This document shows, in pieces, positions 26,092 through 36,441 of a stretch of DNA of 55,301 nucleotides. The DNA is taken from NCBI GenBank assembly GCA_021776235.1, contig JAJFGG010000052.1, forward strand, positions 1-55,301, read 5' to 3'. Source of the stretch: Alphaproteobacteria bacterium. GTDB taxonomy: Bacteria; Pseudomonadota; Alphaproteobacteria; GCA-2731375. Under the pieces are notes generated by a model. The model made no database searches, was not told the DNA's origin, and was given only the letters and a program-made list of their open reading frames with translations. Positions within the stretch are counted from its first letter, which is position 1. Each line of letters opens with the position of its first letter. The position numbers and the translations under genes are program-made.

Positions 26092-26970
26092 TCAGCTTTG
26101 AAATTGCGCGGCCCGATAGCCTTGTAGATACAGCAAGGCTGTCAGGTCGCCATGGTCTATTCGGGTTGTGGCGGCCTGTGCCAATACCGGTTTGGCGTGA
26201 TAGGCGACGCCCAGGCCGGCCGCTTCAACCATGGCCAGATCATTGGCCCCATCGCCTACCGCCAGGGTCGCCTCAAGGGCAAGATTTCCTTGTGCTGCCA
26301 GGGACTGCAACGCGGCCAATTTCGCCTCAGGCCCCAGGATCGGTTCCGCCACCTGGCCGTTCAGGCGACCGTCCACAAAATGCAACCGATTGCCCCGTTG
26401 ATGATCAAAACCGGCGGCGGCCGCCACCCTTTCCGTGAAAAAGCTGAAGCCGCCGGAAACCAATGCGGTTTGGGCGCCGTGGGCGCGCATGGTGGCAACC
26501 AGTTCATTCGCACCTGGGTTAAGCCGGATGCGCTGGTCATAGACCGCTTGCAGATCCGCTTCCGTCAAACCGGCGAGCATGTTGGCCCGCTCCCGCAACG
26601 CCTCGGCAAAGCCGATTTCGCCCGCCATTGTTCTTTCGGTAATGGCCGCCACCCGCGCTTTTTGGCCCAACACATCGGCCATCTCGTCGATACATTCGGT
26701 GGTGATGATGGTCGAATCCATATCCGCCACCAGCAACCGACGCCGCCGGCCCGGCCCAGCCGGTTGGCAAAACAGATCCACCGACGCCTGGCCCAGGGCC
26801 TGCCGAACCGCTGCCTCCTTTGCAACAGCCGTTCCGGAAAACAGCAAATCGCAGGCCTTCCCAGGCGCCAGCCAATCCACCACGGTACCTGTGGGCATGA
26901 CGGAGAGAGCGATACGGACATGGTCGTCCGTCAATTGCTTCGCTATAAGGGTCAGAACCTGCGACATCAT
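26092..26970 (-). CDS. serB: Phosphoserine phosphatase SerB
   Basis: The 292-residue HAD-superfamily enzyme removes phosphate from O-phosphoserine in the last step of serine synthesis. The nucleophile motif is VADMDST with D83 and D85, motif II is ALVSGGFSFF, and motif III/IV includes AVGDGANDLAMVEAAGLGVA. The N-terminal 70 residues form the small ACT-like region seen in long SerB proteins. ATG 26970 is followed at once by another ATG (26967), either of which may be used. The gene ends four bases from the degP stop and starts almost on top of miaA, so both of its neighbours are very tightly packed. Confidence 0.95.
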   Translation of the reverse strand: MMSQVLTLIAKQLTDDHVRIALSVMPTGTVVDWLAPGKACDLLFSGTAVAKEAAVRQALGQASVDLFCQPAGPGRRRRLLVADMDSTIITTECIDEMADVLGQKARVAAITERTMAGEIGFAEALRERANMLAGLTEADLQAVYDQRIRLNPGANELVATMRAHGAQTALVSGGFSFFTERVAAAAGFDHQRGNRLHFVDGRLNGQVAEPILGPEAKLAALQSLAAQGNLALEATLAVGDGANDLAMVEAAGLGVAYHAKPVLAQAATTRIDHGDLTALLYLQGYRAAQFQS

Positions 26971-26992
26971 GGACCATGAAAGACGTTACGGC

Positions 26993-27931
26993 ATGGATAG
27001 TACCATCCTGATAGCCGGACCCACAGCCAGCGGCAAGTCAAGTTTGGCTATTCAGCTGGCCCAGGCGCTTGATGGAATTATCATCAACGCTGACAGCATG
27101 CAGGTTTACAGTGAATTGCGGGTTCTCACGGCGCGCCCCAGCATTCAGGACGAGGCCACCGTACCCCATCGCTTGTACGGCATTACATCGGTGGCGGCAC
27201 CGTTCTCGGTCGGGCGTTGGCTGGAACTGGTTCAGACCGAGATCAGCAATGCCCACGAGGCCGGCCAGTCCGCCATCATCGTCGGCGGCACCGGGCTTTA
27301 TTTTCAGGTCCTGACCGAGGGTATGGCAGAAATTCCCCATATTTCCGAATCGGCGCGGCAAACCGCACGGGCAAAATTGAGCGCCTTGGGCCCAGCCGGT
27401 TTGCATGCCGCCCTGATGGCGCGGGACCCGGTTATGGCCGGGCGCCTGAAGCCGACCGACCCGCAACGCCTGGTGCGGGCCTACGAAGTGATCGAGGGCA
27501 CCGGCGTCTCATTGGCGACGTGGCAGCAGCAATCGGCCACCACTGCCACCCTGCCGCCGCCCTGGCACGGTTTTGTCCTGAACCGGCCGCGCGAACAGCT
27601 TTATCGTCGTTGCGATGAACGGCTGGCGGACATGCTGGACCGAGGTGCCTTGGCGGAAGTGGCCGAATTGGCGGCCTTGGACCTGGACCCCGGGCTGCCC
27701 GCCATGAAGGCGCTGGGCGTACCGGAGCTTATTCGCTACAGCCATGGCGAGATTGGCCGCGCCGAGGCGTTGGCCGCCGCGCAACAGGCCACGCGGCGCT
27801 ATGCCAAAAGGCAGATGACATGGTTCAGAAACAAGATGTGTTCGTGGATCACGGTAAATTCGCAAGATTCGGAAAGTTTTTATGGAAAAAACATTCCATT
27901 TATATTACAAAATCTATTGACCCGCCCCTAA
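26993..27931 (+). CDS. miaA: tRNA dimethylallyltransferase MiaA
   Basis: The 312-residue enzyme transfers a dimethylallyl group to A37 of tRNAs that read U-starting codons. The P-loop is GPTASGKSSLA, followed by NADSMQVY, and PHRLYGI, IIVGGTGLYFQVL and the later KRQMTWFRN are typical. The start at ATG 26993 puts the P-loop close to the N-terminus; an in-frame ATG at 26969 is an alternative, and neither has a strong ribosome binding site. The start is 22 bases from, or overlaps, the start of divergent serB, so its promoter must lie within serB. The stop TAA overlaps a short frame (TAATG) leading to ilvB. Confidence 0.94.
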   Translation: MDSTILIAGPTASGKSSLAIQLAQALDGIIINADSMQVYSELRVLTARPSIQDEATVPHRLYGITSVAAPFSVGRWLELVQTEISNAHEAGQSAIIVGGTGLYFQVLTEGMAEIPHISESARQTARAKLSALGPAGLHAALMARDPVMAGRLKPTDPQRLVRAYEVIEGTGVSLATWQQQSATTATLPPPWHGFVLNRPREQLYRRCDERLADMLDRGALAEVAELAALDLDPGLPAMKALGVPELIRYSHGEIGRAEALAAAQQATRRYAKRQMTWFRNKMCSWITVNSQDSESFYGKNIPFILQNLLTRP

Positions 27932-28041
27932 TGACGCATTATGTTGCGCCCGCCCGTGCCGCTTTCCAGCCGGAAACATTGGTGCGGTGGATTTTTCAAA
28001 GCCTCTCGTTCGAGGGGCTTTGTTGCATTGTCCGGCGCTGA
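27931..28041 (+). CDS. Candidate 36-residue leader peptide before ilvB
   Basis: A short frame starts at an ATG overlapping the miaA stop codon and ends 64 bases before ilvB. The product begins MTHYVAPARAAFQPETL and ends GLCCIVRR; it has Ala, Val, Leu and Ile codons but no long run of them. The hairpin at 27997-28022 lies within its distal half. Caulobacter ilvBN is known to be attenuated through a leader rich in Ala/Val/Leu codons, so a similar role is possible. It could equally be a chance frame. Confidence 0.3.
   Translation: MTHYVAPARAAFQPETLVRWIFQSLSFEGLCCIVRR
27997..28022 (+). terminator. Hairpin upstream of ilvB: miaA terminator or ilv attenuator
   Basis: CAAAGCCTCTCG (27997-28008) pairs with CGAGGGGCTTTG (28011-28022) over 12 bases with one T-G pair and a 2-base loop drawn minimally (four bases in practice). 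It is followed by TTGCATTG, only weakly T-rich. The location, 66 bases after the miaA stop and 83 before the ilvB ATG, fits either use. Confidence 0.5.
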
Positions 28042-28105
28042 TTTATTCAGTGTTGGATCCGACCGGCGATGGGCGCTGGACGGTAACCCGCATTAGGAGC
28101 AGGTC

Positions 28106-29896
28106 ATGTCGGGTACGGAACAGAATAGCGAAACGACAACCCTGAGCGGCGCGGAGATCTTGATCCGGGCGCTAACGGACCAGGGCGTAGAGGTTATTTT
28201 CGGCTATCCCGGCGGTGCCGTACTTCCCATATACGACGCCCTGTTCGCGCAGAACAATATTCGCCATATTCTGGTCCGTCAGGAAGGCGGCGCGGTACAT
28301 GCCGCAGAAGGTTATGCGCGCTCCACCGGCAAACCAGGCGTGGTGCTGGTCACGTCCGGGCCCGGCGCCACCAATGCGGTCACCGGGTTGACCGATGCCA
28401 TGATGGATTCCATTCCCATCATCTGCTTGACCGGCCAGGTTGCCTCGCACCTGATTGGCAACGACGCCTTTCAAGAGGCCGACACCATCGGCATAACCCG
28501 GCCTTGCACCAAGCATAACTATCTGGTCCAGGATACGGATGAAATGGGCCGTATCGTCCACGAGGCATTTTATGTCGCGACGCACGGTCGTCCGGGTCCG
28601 GTGGTAATCGATCTGCCCAAGGATATCTGTGTAAACCAGGGGCACTACGAAAAACCCGATTTGGAGAACCTGCACCATAAAACCTACCGTCCGCCGATGG
28701 AGGGCAAAGCGACGTCCATCATGAGGGCGGTAGAGATGATGGCCGGGGCCAGACGGCCGATCTTTTATACCGGCGGCGGTCTGATCAATTCCGGACCGGA
28801 GGCATGCGCCCGCTTGCGCGAGCTGGTGCGGCTGACGGGTTATCCCATCACCAGCACACTGATGGGCCTGGGAGCCTACCCGGCTTCGGATGACCGGTTT
28901 TTGGGCATGTTGGGGATGCACGGCACTTATGAAGCCAACAATGCCATGCATGATTGCGACGTGATGATTTGTCTCGGCGCCCGCTTCGACGACCGCATTA
29001 CCGGCCGCCTGGATGCCTTTTCGCCCAATTCGAGAAAGATCCATGTGGACATCGATCCTTCTTCAATCAACAAGAACATCAGCGTTGACCTGCCGGTGAT
29101 CGGCGATGTGGGCAAGGTCATCGAGCAGATGCTGGCGCAATGGAAGAGTGGCGGCTACAAGCCCGACCCGTCGGCCTTGAATGATTGGTGGACGACGATC
29201 CAAAAGTGGCGCTCGCGCGATTGTCTGGCCTATACCCAGGACACGGATATCATCAAGCCGCAGTATGCGATCCAACGGCTGTACGAACTCACCAAGGACC
29301 AGGATACCTATATCACGACCGAAGTCGGCCAGCATCAGATGTGGGCGGCGCAGTTCTATAAATTCGAGGAACCGAACCGGTGGATGACATCCGGCGGCCT
29401 GGGCACCATGGGCTATGGCTTACCCGCGGCGGTCGGTGTGCAGATCGCCCACCCCAACTCGTTGGTGGTCGATATCTCCGGCGAAGCCTCGTTCATGATG
29501 AACGTTCAGGAACTGTCCACCGCCATGCAGTATCGGCTGCCCTTGAAGATTTTTATCCTGAATAATCGGTGGATGGGAATGGTGCGGCAATGGCAGCAAT
29601 TGCTGCATGGCAGCCGATTTTCGGAAACCTATAGCGAGGCCTTGCCTGATTTCGTAAAGCTGGCGGATAGTTTCGGGGCCACCGGCCTGGTGATTGAACG
29701 GTCCGGCGAGCTAGACGACAGTATCCGGAAAATGCTGGAGACCGATGGCCTTGTGATTGCCGACGTACGCGTGGCGCAAGAGGAAAACTGCTTTCCCATG
29801 GTGCCCTCGGGCGCGGCCCACAATGAAATGATTTTGGCCGATGATCAAAACGCCGAGCGCCCGAAAGTAACCGGCGACGGCATGGCGCTGGTTTAA
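28106..29896 (+). CDS. ilvB: Acetolactate synthase, large (catalytic) subunit
   Basis: The 596-residue thiamine-diphosphate enzyme makes acetolactate or acetohydroxybutyrate in branched-chain amino-acid synthesis. The N-terminal domain shows GYPGGAVLPIYDAL, the catalytic glutamate in HILVRQEGGAVHAAEGYAR, and TSGPGATNAVTGL. The C-terminal ThDP domain has GGLGTMGYGLPAAVG, and a metal-binding motif that reads SGEASFMMN instead of the more usual GDG/GDAS, followed by ILNNRWMGMVRQWQ. The Glu is a variant that still can bind metal. ATG 28106 has AGGAGCAGG just upstream. The small subunit follows 48 bases later and ilvC after that. Confidence 0.96.
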   Translation: MSGTEQNSETTTLSGAEILIRALTDQGVEVIFGYPGGAVLPIYDALFAQNNIRHILVRQEGGAVHAAEGYARSTGKPGVVLVTSGPGATNAVTGLTDAMMDSIPIICLTGQVASHLIGNDAFQEADTIGITRPCTKHNYLVQDTDEMGRIVHEAFYVATHGRPGPVVIDLPKDICVNQGHYEKPDLENLHHKTYRPPMEGKATSIMRAVEMMAGARRPIFYTGGGLINSGPEACARLRELVRLTGYPITSTLMGLGAYPASDDRFLGMLGMHGTYEANNAMHDCDVMICLGARFDDRITGRLDAFSPNSRKIHVDIDPSSINKNISVDLPVIGDVGKVIEQMLAQWKSGGYKPDPSALNDWWTTIQKWRSRDCLAYTQDTDIIKPQYAIQRLYELTKDQDTYITTEVGQHQMWAAQFYKFEEPNRWMTSGGLGTMGYGLPAAVGVQIAHPNSLVVDISGEASFMMNVQELSTAMQYRLPLKIFILNNRWMGMVRQWQQLLHGSRFSETYSEALPDFVKLADSFGATGLVIERSGELDDSIRKMLETDGLVIADVRVAQEENCFPMVPSGAAHNEMILADDQNAERPKVTGDGMALV

Positions 29897-29944
29897 CCGC
29901 CTCCGGACTGGCGGTTCGGCTGAAAAGATTCTATCGAGGACAGC

Positions 29945-30460
29945 ATGAGTGAAAAGCCTGAAATTGCGCCGAAGCATACCATTGCTGTGCTTGTCGATAA
30001 CGAGCCGGGCGTCCTGGCCCGGGTCGTCGGATTGTTCTCCGGCCGGGGCTATAACATCGAAAGTCTGACCGTGGCTGAGGTTGATGCCAGCCAGGACCGC
30101 TCGCGCATCAACATCGTCACCTCTGGCAGCGAGATGATCATCGATCAGATCCGGGCCCAACTGGAGCGCCTGGTGCCGGTCTTCAACGTGGTCGATCTGA
30201 CCGAGGACGGACCGTCGGTCGAGCGGGAACTGGCGCTGGTCAAAGTGGTTGGCAAAGGTGAAAACCGCATCGAGGCATTGCGGGTCGCGGATATTTTTCG
30301 CGCCCGGGCCGTGGATTCCACGCTGGGCTCGTTCGTCTTTGAAGTCACGGGTGACAGCGGCAAGGTCAACGCCTTCATCGATCTGATGCAACCCCTGGGA
30401 TTGACTGAAGTATCCCGCACCGGTGTGGTCGCCATTGCACGCGGCGCGGACGCCATGTAG
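29945..30460 (+). CDS. ilvN: Acetolactate synthase, small (regulatory) subunit
   Basis: The 171-residue protein has an N-terminal ACT domain (HTIAVLVDNEPGVLARVVGLFSGRGYNIESL) and a C-terminal domain with the family motif RADIFRARAVD-like (VADIFRARAVDSTLGSFVFE). It activates the large subunit and carries the valine feedback site. In the ACT domain the GVLARVVGLFSGRGYNI loop is intact, so feedback inhibition is expected. The ATG has GAGGA upstream. The name ilvH is used for the same family in some genomes. Confidence 0.95.
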   Translation: MSEKPEIAPKHTIAVLVDNEPGVLARVVGLFSGRGYNIESLTVAEVDASQDRSRINIVTSGSEMIIDQIRAQLERLVPVFNVVDLTEDGPSVERELALVKVVGKGENRIEALRVADIFRARAVDSTLGSFVFEVTGDSGKVNAFIDLMQPLGLTEVSRTGVVAIARGADAM

Positions 30461-30536
30461 ACAGGCCATAACAACAACCCCAATCAAGAGCTGCCCGGGT
30501 TAGGTGGCGCAACCAGCAACGAAGAGGATATCAATC

Positions 30537-31556
30537 ATGCGCGTCTACTATGACCGCGATGCCGATGTGAACCTGATCAAAGGCAAGAATGTGGCCATTT
30601 TCGGCTATGGCAGCCAGGGCCATGCCCACGCCAATAACCTGAAGGATTCGGGCTGCGAGAACGTCATTGTCGCCTTGCGTCCGGGCAGCGGCTCCATTCC
30701 CAAGGCCGAAGCCGCGGGCTTCCAGGTGATGACCCCGGGCGAGGCCGCCGCCTGGGCCGATCTGGCCATGGTTTTGACCCCGGACGAGGGTCAGGCCGAT
30801 CTTTGGCTGGACGATTTGCGCGACAACATGCGTCAGGGCACGGCCATTGCCTTTGCTCACGGGCTGTCCATACATTTCAATTTGATCGAGCCCCGGGATG
30901 ACATGGATGTCTTCATGATCGCACCAAAAGGCCCCGGCCACACTGTCCGTTCGGAATATGTTCGCGGGGCCGGTGTGCCCTGCCTGGTGGCGGTGGAGCA
31001 AAACGCCTCCGGCAACGCTCTGGAGATTGGCCTCAGCTACTCGTCCGCCATTGGCGGCGGCCGTGCGGGCACGATCGAGACCACGTTCCGCGAAGAATGC
31101 GAAACCGATCTGTTCGGCGAGCAGACGGTGCTGTGTGGCGGCGTCTGTGAACTGATGCGGGCGGGCTTCGAAATTCTGGTGGAAGCCGGATACGCGCCGG
31201 AAATGGCTTATTTTGAGTGCATGCACGAAATGAAGCTGATCGTGGATCTGATTTATGAAGGCGGTATCGCCAACATGAACTACTCCGTTTCCAACACCGC
31301 CGAATATGGCGAATATATTTCCGGGCCACGGGTCATTGACGCACGTGTCAAAGACAACATGCGCCAGGTCCTTGCGCGCATTCAGTCCGGGGAATTCGCG
31401 GCCCAGTGGATGCTGGAGAACAAAGTGAACCAAGCCTCGTTCAAGGCCATGCGCCGGCGCTCATCTGAACATCTATCGGAGGATGTGGGCGAAAAACTGC
31501 GGGCCATGATGCCGTGGATCGCCGAAGGCCGCCTTGTGGATAAGGCAAAGAACTAA
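30537..31556 (+). CDS. ilvC: Ketol-acid reductoisomerase (class I)
   Basis: The 339-residue enzyme isomerises and reduces acetolactate with NADPH. The Rossmann motif [17 protein letters not shown] is near residue 23, and the loop ALRPGSGS contains the arginine and serines expected for NADPH use. The catalytic metal-binding acids sit in the C-terminal knotted domain (EEQTVLCGG-like segment [10 protein letters not shown], and [12 protein letters not shown]). The length is that of class I (short) enzymes. ATG 30537 is chosen over a GTG at 30504 because GAAGAGGA lies eight bases before it and [10 protein letters not shown] is the family start. Confidence 0.96.
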   Translation: MRVYYDRDADVNLIKGKNVAIFGYGSQGHAHANNLKDSGCENVIVALRPGSGSIPKAEAAGFQVMTPGEAAAWADLAMVLTPDEGQADLWLDDLRDNMRQGTAIAFAHGLSIHFNLIEPRDDMDVFMIAPKGPGHTVRSEYVRGAGVPCLVAVEQNASGNALEIGLSYSSAIGGGRAGTIETTFREECETDLFGEQTVLCGGVCELMRAGFEILVEAGYAPEMAYFECMHEMKLIVDLIYEGGIANMNYSVSNTAEYGEYISGPRVIDARVKDNMRQVLARIQSGEFAAQWMLENKVNQASFKAMRRRSSEHLSEDVGEKLRAMMPWIAEGRLVDKAKN

Positions 31557-31927
31557 AACAGGACTCCAACCGGGTAGAATTCGTCACCTTCCTTTGTTTT
31601 CAGGGTAGTGCTGCCATAAATGTACTTGCGGCGCGAGTCGAATTAGTCGTAATAACTATTTGGAATCGGGTAATAATGCCCGGTTGGTTGGTTCTGTATC
31701 AAATGTTCGGTGCCGGTTGGCGTTCATTCGCCTTATTGCTGCCCATATTTCCCATTAAGGGCATCACATGGGCCTGTTGTCCAAGATCGCCAAATCCGAC
31801 CGTTGGTACAGACGTTGTCAACGCTAGGATTTGTTTAACCTTAGGACTTGGTTAACGGATTTCGGTCTATACAGACCATTGTTTGACAATGAATAACTTG
31901 AGGCCTTTGGGCCGGGGGCGGAATTAG
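31557..31927. other. Intergenic region before mreB
   Basis: About 370 bases without a gene. It must hold the end of the ilv transcript and the promoter of the mreB operon. Visible elements are an inverted repeat TTAACC / GGTTAA near 31832-31856 and the two adjoining palindromes at 31864-31891. A TTGACA occurs at 31883-31888 but no good -10 follows at the right spacing. Confidence 0.6.
31864..31891. promoter_or_regulatory. Two abutting palindromes upstream of mreB
   Basis: GGTCT-ATAC-AGACC (31864-31877) runs into CATTGT-TTG-ACAATG (31877-31891), sharing one base. They end 36 bases before the GTG of mreB. Paired dyads this close to a start codon suggest binding of one or two dimeric regulators or a leader hairpin. 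Confidence 0.4.
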
Positions 31928-32974
<1,047 letters not shown>

Positions 32975-33040
32975 TTTAGCTGCGGCGCCTGATGTTTGGC
33001 GGTGGGGGCAGTAAGGGTAGCAAGACAGGCAGGAACGGCA

Positions 33041-33976
33041 GTGGCGAAAGGGCCAAGATTAAGCAGTTTGTCGCGGGTCGCCGCGCCCGCGCGTGGGGTG
33101 GCGCAACGCTTTGGCCTGCTACTGCTAATGACTGCCGCCGTGGCCCTGTTGGTTCTTGGCAAGACCCACAGCGATGCCATTCGCCATCTGCGGGTCATGG
33201 CGGTCGAAGCTGTCGCACCGGTCCTGGAGGTGTTGAGCGCGCCGGTCATCTCGGCCCGCCACGCCATTGCCGAAATCGAGAATTTCTGGAATACCGGCCG
33301 TGACAACCGGTCGCTGCGCGAACAAGTGGCGCGGCTGTCGAAATGGCAGATCATTGCCCGCAACCTGGAACAGGAAAACGCCAGCCTGCGGGCTCTGCTC
33401 GTCCCGGTCCTGGACCCCGCGCCGCAGTTCATTTCAGCCCGGGTGATCGGCGATACCAGCGGGCTGTTTGTGCAATCGGCGCTTTTGAACGCTGGCAAAC
33501 AGGACGGCGTGGAACGGGGCCAGGCCGTGACAACGGGCCAAGGCCTTGCTGGACGGGTGGTCGAGGTCGGGCAGCGTTCGTCCCGTCTGCTGCTGCTGAC
33601 TGATTTGAACTCGCGGGTGCCCGTGACAATGGAACATAGCCGTCACCGGGCCGTCCTGGCGGGCGACAATTCCGCCCGCCCACGGCTGACATTTCTGCCG
33701 GCAAATGCCAACGTCAATCCTGGTGACCGGGTGGTGACATCGGGTCATGCCGGGGTATTTCCCCCGGGCCTGCCGGTCGGCATTGTGTCCTCCGTCATGG
33801 ACGGGGAGGCGCACATCCAGCCCTATGTGGATTGGGCTAGGCTGGAATATGTCACCATACTGCGCTACCGCGCGGTCCCGGTCGGAGACATCGAACGGCG
33901 GAACGAGGCCGCCGCCGATGCCGCGGACGCCACGGCGCTTGATGGCGCCAGTTCCACGGCCGGAACGGATCCGTAA
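33041..33976 (+). CDS. mreC: Rod-shape-determining protein MreC
   Basis: The 311-residue protein has one N-terminal membrane helix (LLLLMTAAVALLVLGK), a coiled-coil region (LREQVARLSKWQIIARNLEQE) and the beta-rich periplasmic domain with FISARVIGDTSGLFVQSALLNAG and GDRVVTSGHAGVFPPGLPVGIV. It bridges MreB to PBP2. I place the start at GTG 33041, where AGGA lies six bases upstream; a TTG at 32996 in the same frame would add 15 residues but has no such site. The C-terminus is Ala/Asp-rich and probably disordered. Confidence 0.9.
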   Translation: MAKGPRLSSLSRVAAPARGVAQRFGLLLLMTAAVALLVLGKTHSDAIRHLRVMAVEAVAPVLEVLSAPVISARHAIAEIENFWNTGRDNRSLREQVARLSKWQIIARNLEQENASLRALLVPVLDPAPQFISARVIGDTSGLFVQSALLNAGKQDGVERGQAVTTGQGLAGRVVEVGQRSSRLLLLTDLNSRVPVTMEHSRHRAVLAGDNSARPRLTFLPANANVNPGDRVVTSGHAGVFPPGLPVGIVSSVMDGEAHIQPYVDWARLEYVTILRYRAVPVGDIERRNEAAADAADATALDGASSTAGTDP

Positions 33977-34489
33977 ATGGAATCGTCACTGGCCAATAAG
34001 GCCGCCAACCTGGTTAGAGCCGGGGTCCCGTTCTCGATCTCGGCAGTTCTTATTCTGGCGGCGATGTTGCCCTATGGCCTGCCCAAATCATCGCTGGCGG
34101 CGCCGGTCCTAGCCTTGATTTCAGTTTATTATTGGAGCGTTTTTCGCCCGGAGTTGATGCCCGCCAGCGCCGCTTTCCTGTTGGGACTGTTGGTGGATGT
34201 GTTGAGCGGGGGACCGCCGGGATTGAATGCCCTGGTCTTGATCCTGGTGCATTGGGCCGCTGCCGGTCAGCGCCGCACCCTGGCCGGCAAGTCATTTGCC
34301 GTCAGTTGGCTGGGATATTTGCTGATCGCCGCGGGGGCTGCCGTCATTAACTGGTTTTTCGCTTCGCTGTTTCACACCACGGCGATCGAGTCCGTACCGT
34401 TGGTTGTCAGCCATGCCATTGGCACCGCCGCCTATCCCCTGGTGGCGTTGTTCCTGGCCCGCATGCAACCCCTGACCCAGCAAGGCTGA
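33977..34489 (+). CDS. mreD: Rod-shape-determining protein MreD
   Basis: The 170-residue membrane protein has five or so hydrophobic helices and the family pattern PELMPASAAFLLGLLVDVLSGGPPGLNAL. It is a component of the elongasome of unclear biochemical role. The ATG abuts the mreC stop codon (TAAATG), so translation is likely coupled. mrdA starts two bases after its stop. Confidence 0.92.
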   Translation: MESSLANKAANLVRAGVPFSISAVLILAAMLPYGLPKSSLAAPVLALISVYYWSVFRPELMPASAAFLLGLLVDVLSGGPPGLNALVLILVHWAAAGQRRTLAGKSFAVSWLGYLLIAAGAAVINWFFASLFHTTAIESVPLVVSHAIGTAAYPLVALFLARMQPLTQQG

Positions 34490-34491
34490 GG

Positions 34492-36438
34492 ATGACCATG
34501 GAACGGGATGGCAGCCGCTATAAAGCCTTTAGCCGCCGTCTGGCCCTGCTGGGGGGCGGCCAACTGGGCCTGGCCGGATTATTAATGGCGCGGATGTATT
34601 ATCTGCAAGTGCTGGAATCTGATCAATATAAGATGCTGGCCGAGGAAAACCGCATCTCCATGCGCCTGTTGGCCCCGCCCCGCGGCCTGGTGCTGGACCG
34701 CTTCGGCCAGGAGCTGGCCTCGAACCGGCAAAATTATCGGGTCGTTCTGATAGCGGAACAAACAAAGGGCGTGGCGGAAACCCTGGATCGATTGTCCCGT
34801 ATAATTCCCATCAATTCGCATCAGCGGAGCCGCGTGTTGCGCGAAGTCAAGCGCAAGCGCCCCTTCGTACCCATCAAGGTGGCGGAGAACCTGACCTGGG
34901 AGCAGTTTGCCCGTGTCAATGTGCAATTGCCTGATTTGCCTGGGGTGCAGCCGGATGTCGGCGAAGGCCGATTCTATCCGTCCGGGTTCGAAACGGCCCA
35001 CATCGTCGGCTATGTCTCGTCCGTGTCGGAAGCCGATTTGACCGGCGACCCGCTGCTGGAACTGCCGGGATTTCGCATCGGTAAAAACGGTATCGAGAAA
35101 CTCTATGACGAAACTCTGAGGGGTAAGGCTGGCAATTCACGGGTCGAGGTTAACGCTTATGGCCGGGTGATCCGGGAATTGGCGCGACATGATGGCCAGT
35201 CTGGCGACAATGTCGTCCTGACCATTGATTCCGGATTACAGGAGAAGATTTCCCGCCGCCTGGCCGATGAAAGCGCAGCCGCCGTGGTCATGGATATTCA
35301 CCAGGGTGAAGTCCTGGCCATGGTGTCGTCCCCCAGTTATGACCCCAACGCCTTTAATCTGGGCATGTCCAACAAGGCCTGGCGGAGCTTGGTGCAACAT
35401 CCCCGTAAACCTCTGATCAACAAGGCCATCGCCGGACAATACCCGCCTGGTTCAACCTTCAAAATGATTGTCGCCTTGGCGGCGATGGAGGCAGGCATCG
35501 CCGGGCCCGGCCATCGGGTCTTTTGCAACGGTGTCGTCAAACTGGGCAGAAGCAAGTTCCACTGCTGGCGCCACCGCTACGGTGGGCACGGCTGGGTTGA
35601 TATGAAACAGGCCATCGCCCAGTCCTGTGACCTTTATTTCTATGACCTGGCCCGTCGTATAGGAGTTGACCGCATTGGCGCCATGGCCCGGCGCTTTGGC
35701 CTGGGCGAGGCTTTTGGTATCGAGCTGGTCGGTGAAAAAGATGGCTTGGTGCCCAGCAAGGACTGGAAGCTCGCCGTTACCGGTGAACCCTGGCAATTAG
35801 GCGAAACCCTGATCACCGGGATTGGCCAGGCCTACCTGCTGGCGACGCCGCTGCAACTGGCGGTCATGACCGCCCGCCTGGCCAATGGTGGCATGGCCGT
35901 GCGCCCCAGATTGTCCAGGCGACAGGGCGCCAGGAATGTGCCTGGTGAGGGCGCCAGGCCAGCCGTGGGCGATGGGCCGGGTGAAGACGGTGCTGCCCGG
36001 CAATTGGATAGCGCCGCCCAACCCATTGGCGTTTCGGCGGCCAATCTGAAAGTTATCACCGAGGCCATGTCGGATGTGGTGAACGGCGCCCGCGGCACGG
36101 CACGCAAGTACAAGCTGGATAAGGAAATGAACGCCAAAATGGCTGGCAAGACCGGCACCGCGCAGGTTCGCCGGATTACCAAGGCCGAACGAAGCGCCGG
36201 CGGCAAACTAAGCAAGGAAACCCCGTGGCAAGAGCGCGACCACGCCCTGTTCACCGCCTTCGCGCCGGTCGGCGCGCCGCGGTATGCAATTGCGGTCGTG
36301 GTTGAACATGGCGGTTCGGGCACCTATGCCGCGAAATTGACCAAAGACATCATGACCGAAGTGCTACGCGATGACCCTCTGGGGCGATCGGCCGTGGGCA
36401 TGAGTGCCGGTGGGCGCGGCAAAGAGCGGAAAATCTAG
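34492..36438 (+). CDS. mrdA: Penicillin-binding protein 2 (MrdA)
   Basis: The 648-residue class B PBP is the transpeptidase of cell elongation. It has an N-terminal membrane helix (about 15-35), the non-catalytic pedestal (PPRGLVLDRFGQELASN) and a transpeptidase domain with S321-T-F-K324 (PPGSTFKM), S378-C-D380 and K553-T-G (GKTGTAQ). The second motif reads SCD instead of SxN, which is normal for PBP2. A low-complexity Gly/Pro/Ala insert sits at about 478-510 before the KTG motif. It forms a complex with RodA, encoded three bases downstream. Confidence 0.95.
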   Translation: MTMERDGSRYKAFSRRLALLGGGQLGLAGLLMARMYYLQVLESDQYKMLAEENRISMRLLAPPRGLVLDRFGQELASNRQNYRVVLIAEQTKGVAETLDRLSRIIPINSHQRSRVLREVKRKRPFVPIKVAENLTWEQFARVNVQLPDLPGVQPDVGEGRFYPSGFETAHIVGYVSSVSEADLTGDPLLELPGFRIGKNGIEKLYDETLRGKAGNSRVEVNAYGRVIRELARHDGQSGDNVVLTIDSGLQEKISRRLADESAAAVVMDIHQGEVLAMVSSPSYDPNAFNLGMSNKAWRSLVQHPRKPLINKAIAGQYPPGSTFKMIVALAAMEAGIAGPGHRVFCNGVVKLGRSKFHCWRHRYGGHGWVDMKQAIAQSCDLYFYDLARRIGVDRIGAMARRFGLGEAFGIELVGEKDGLVPSKDWKLAVTGEPWQLGETLITGIGQAYLLATPLQLAVMTARLANGGMAVRPRLSRRQGARNVPGEGARPAVGDGPGEDGAARQLDSAAQPIGVSAANLKVITEAMSDVVNGARGTARKYKLDKEMNAKMAGKTGTAQVRRITKAERSAGGKLSKETPWQERDHALFTAFAPVGAPRYAIAVVVEHGGSGTYAAKLTKDIMTEVLRDDPLGRSAVGMSAGGRGKERKI

Positions 36439-36441
36439 ATC

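Noticed and set aside
28172-29044. 290-codon minus-strand frame opposite ilvB
   Set aside because: Shadow of a firmly identified gene; no motif or start signal.
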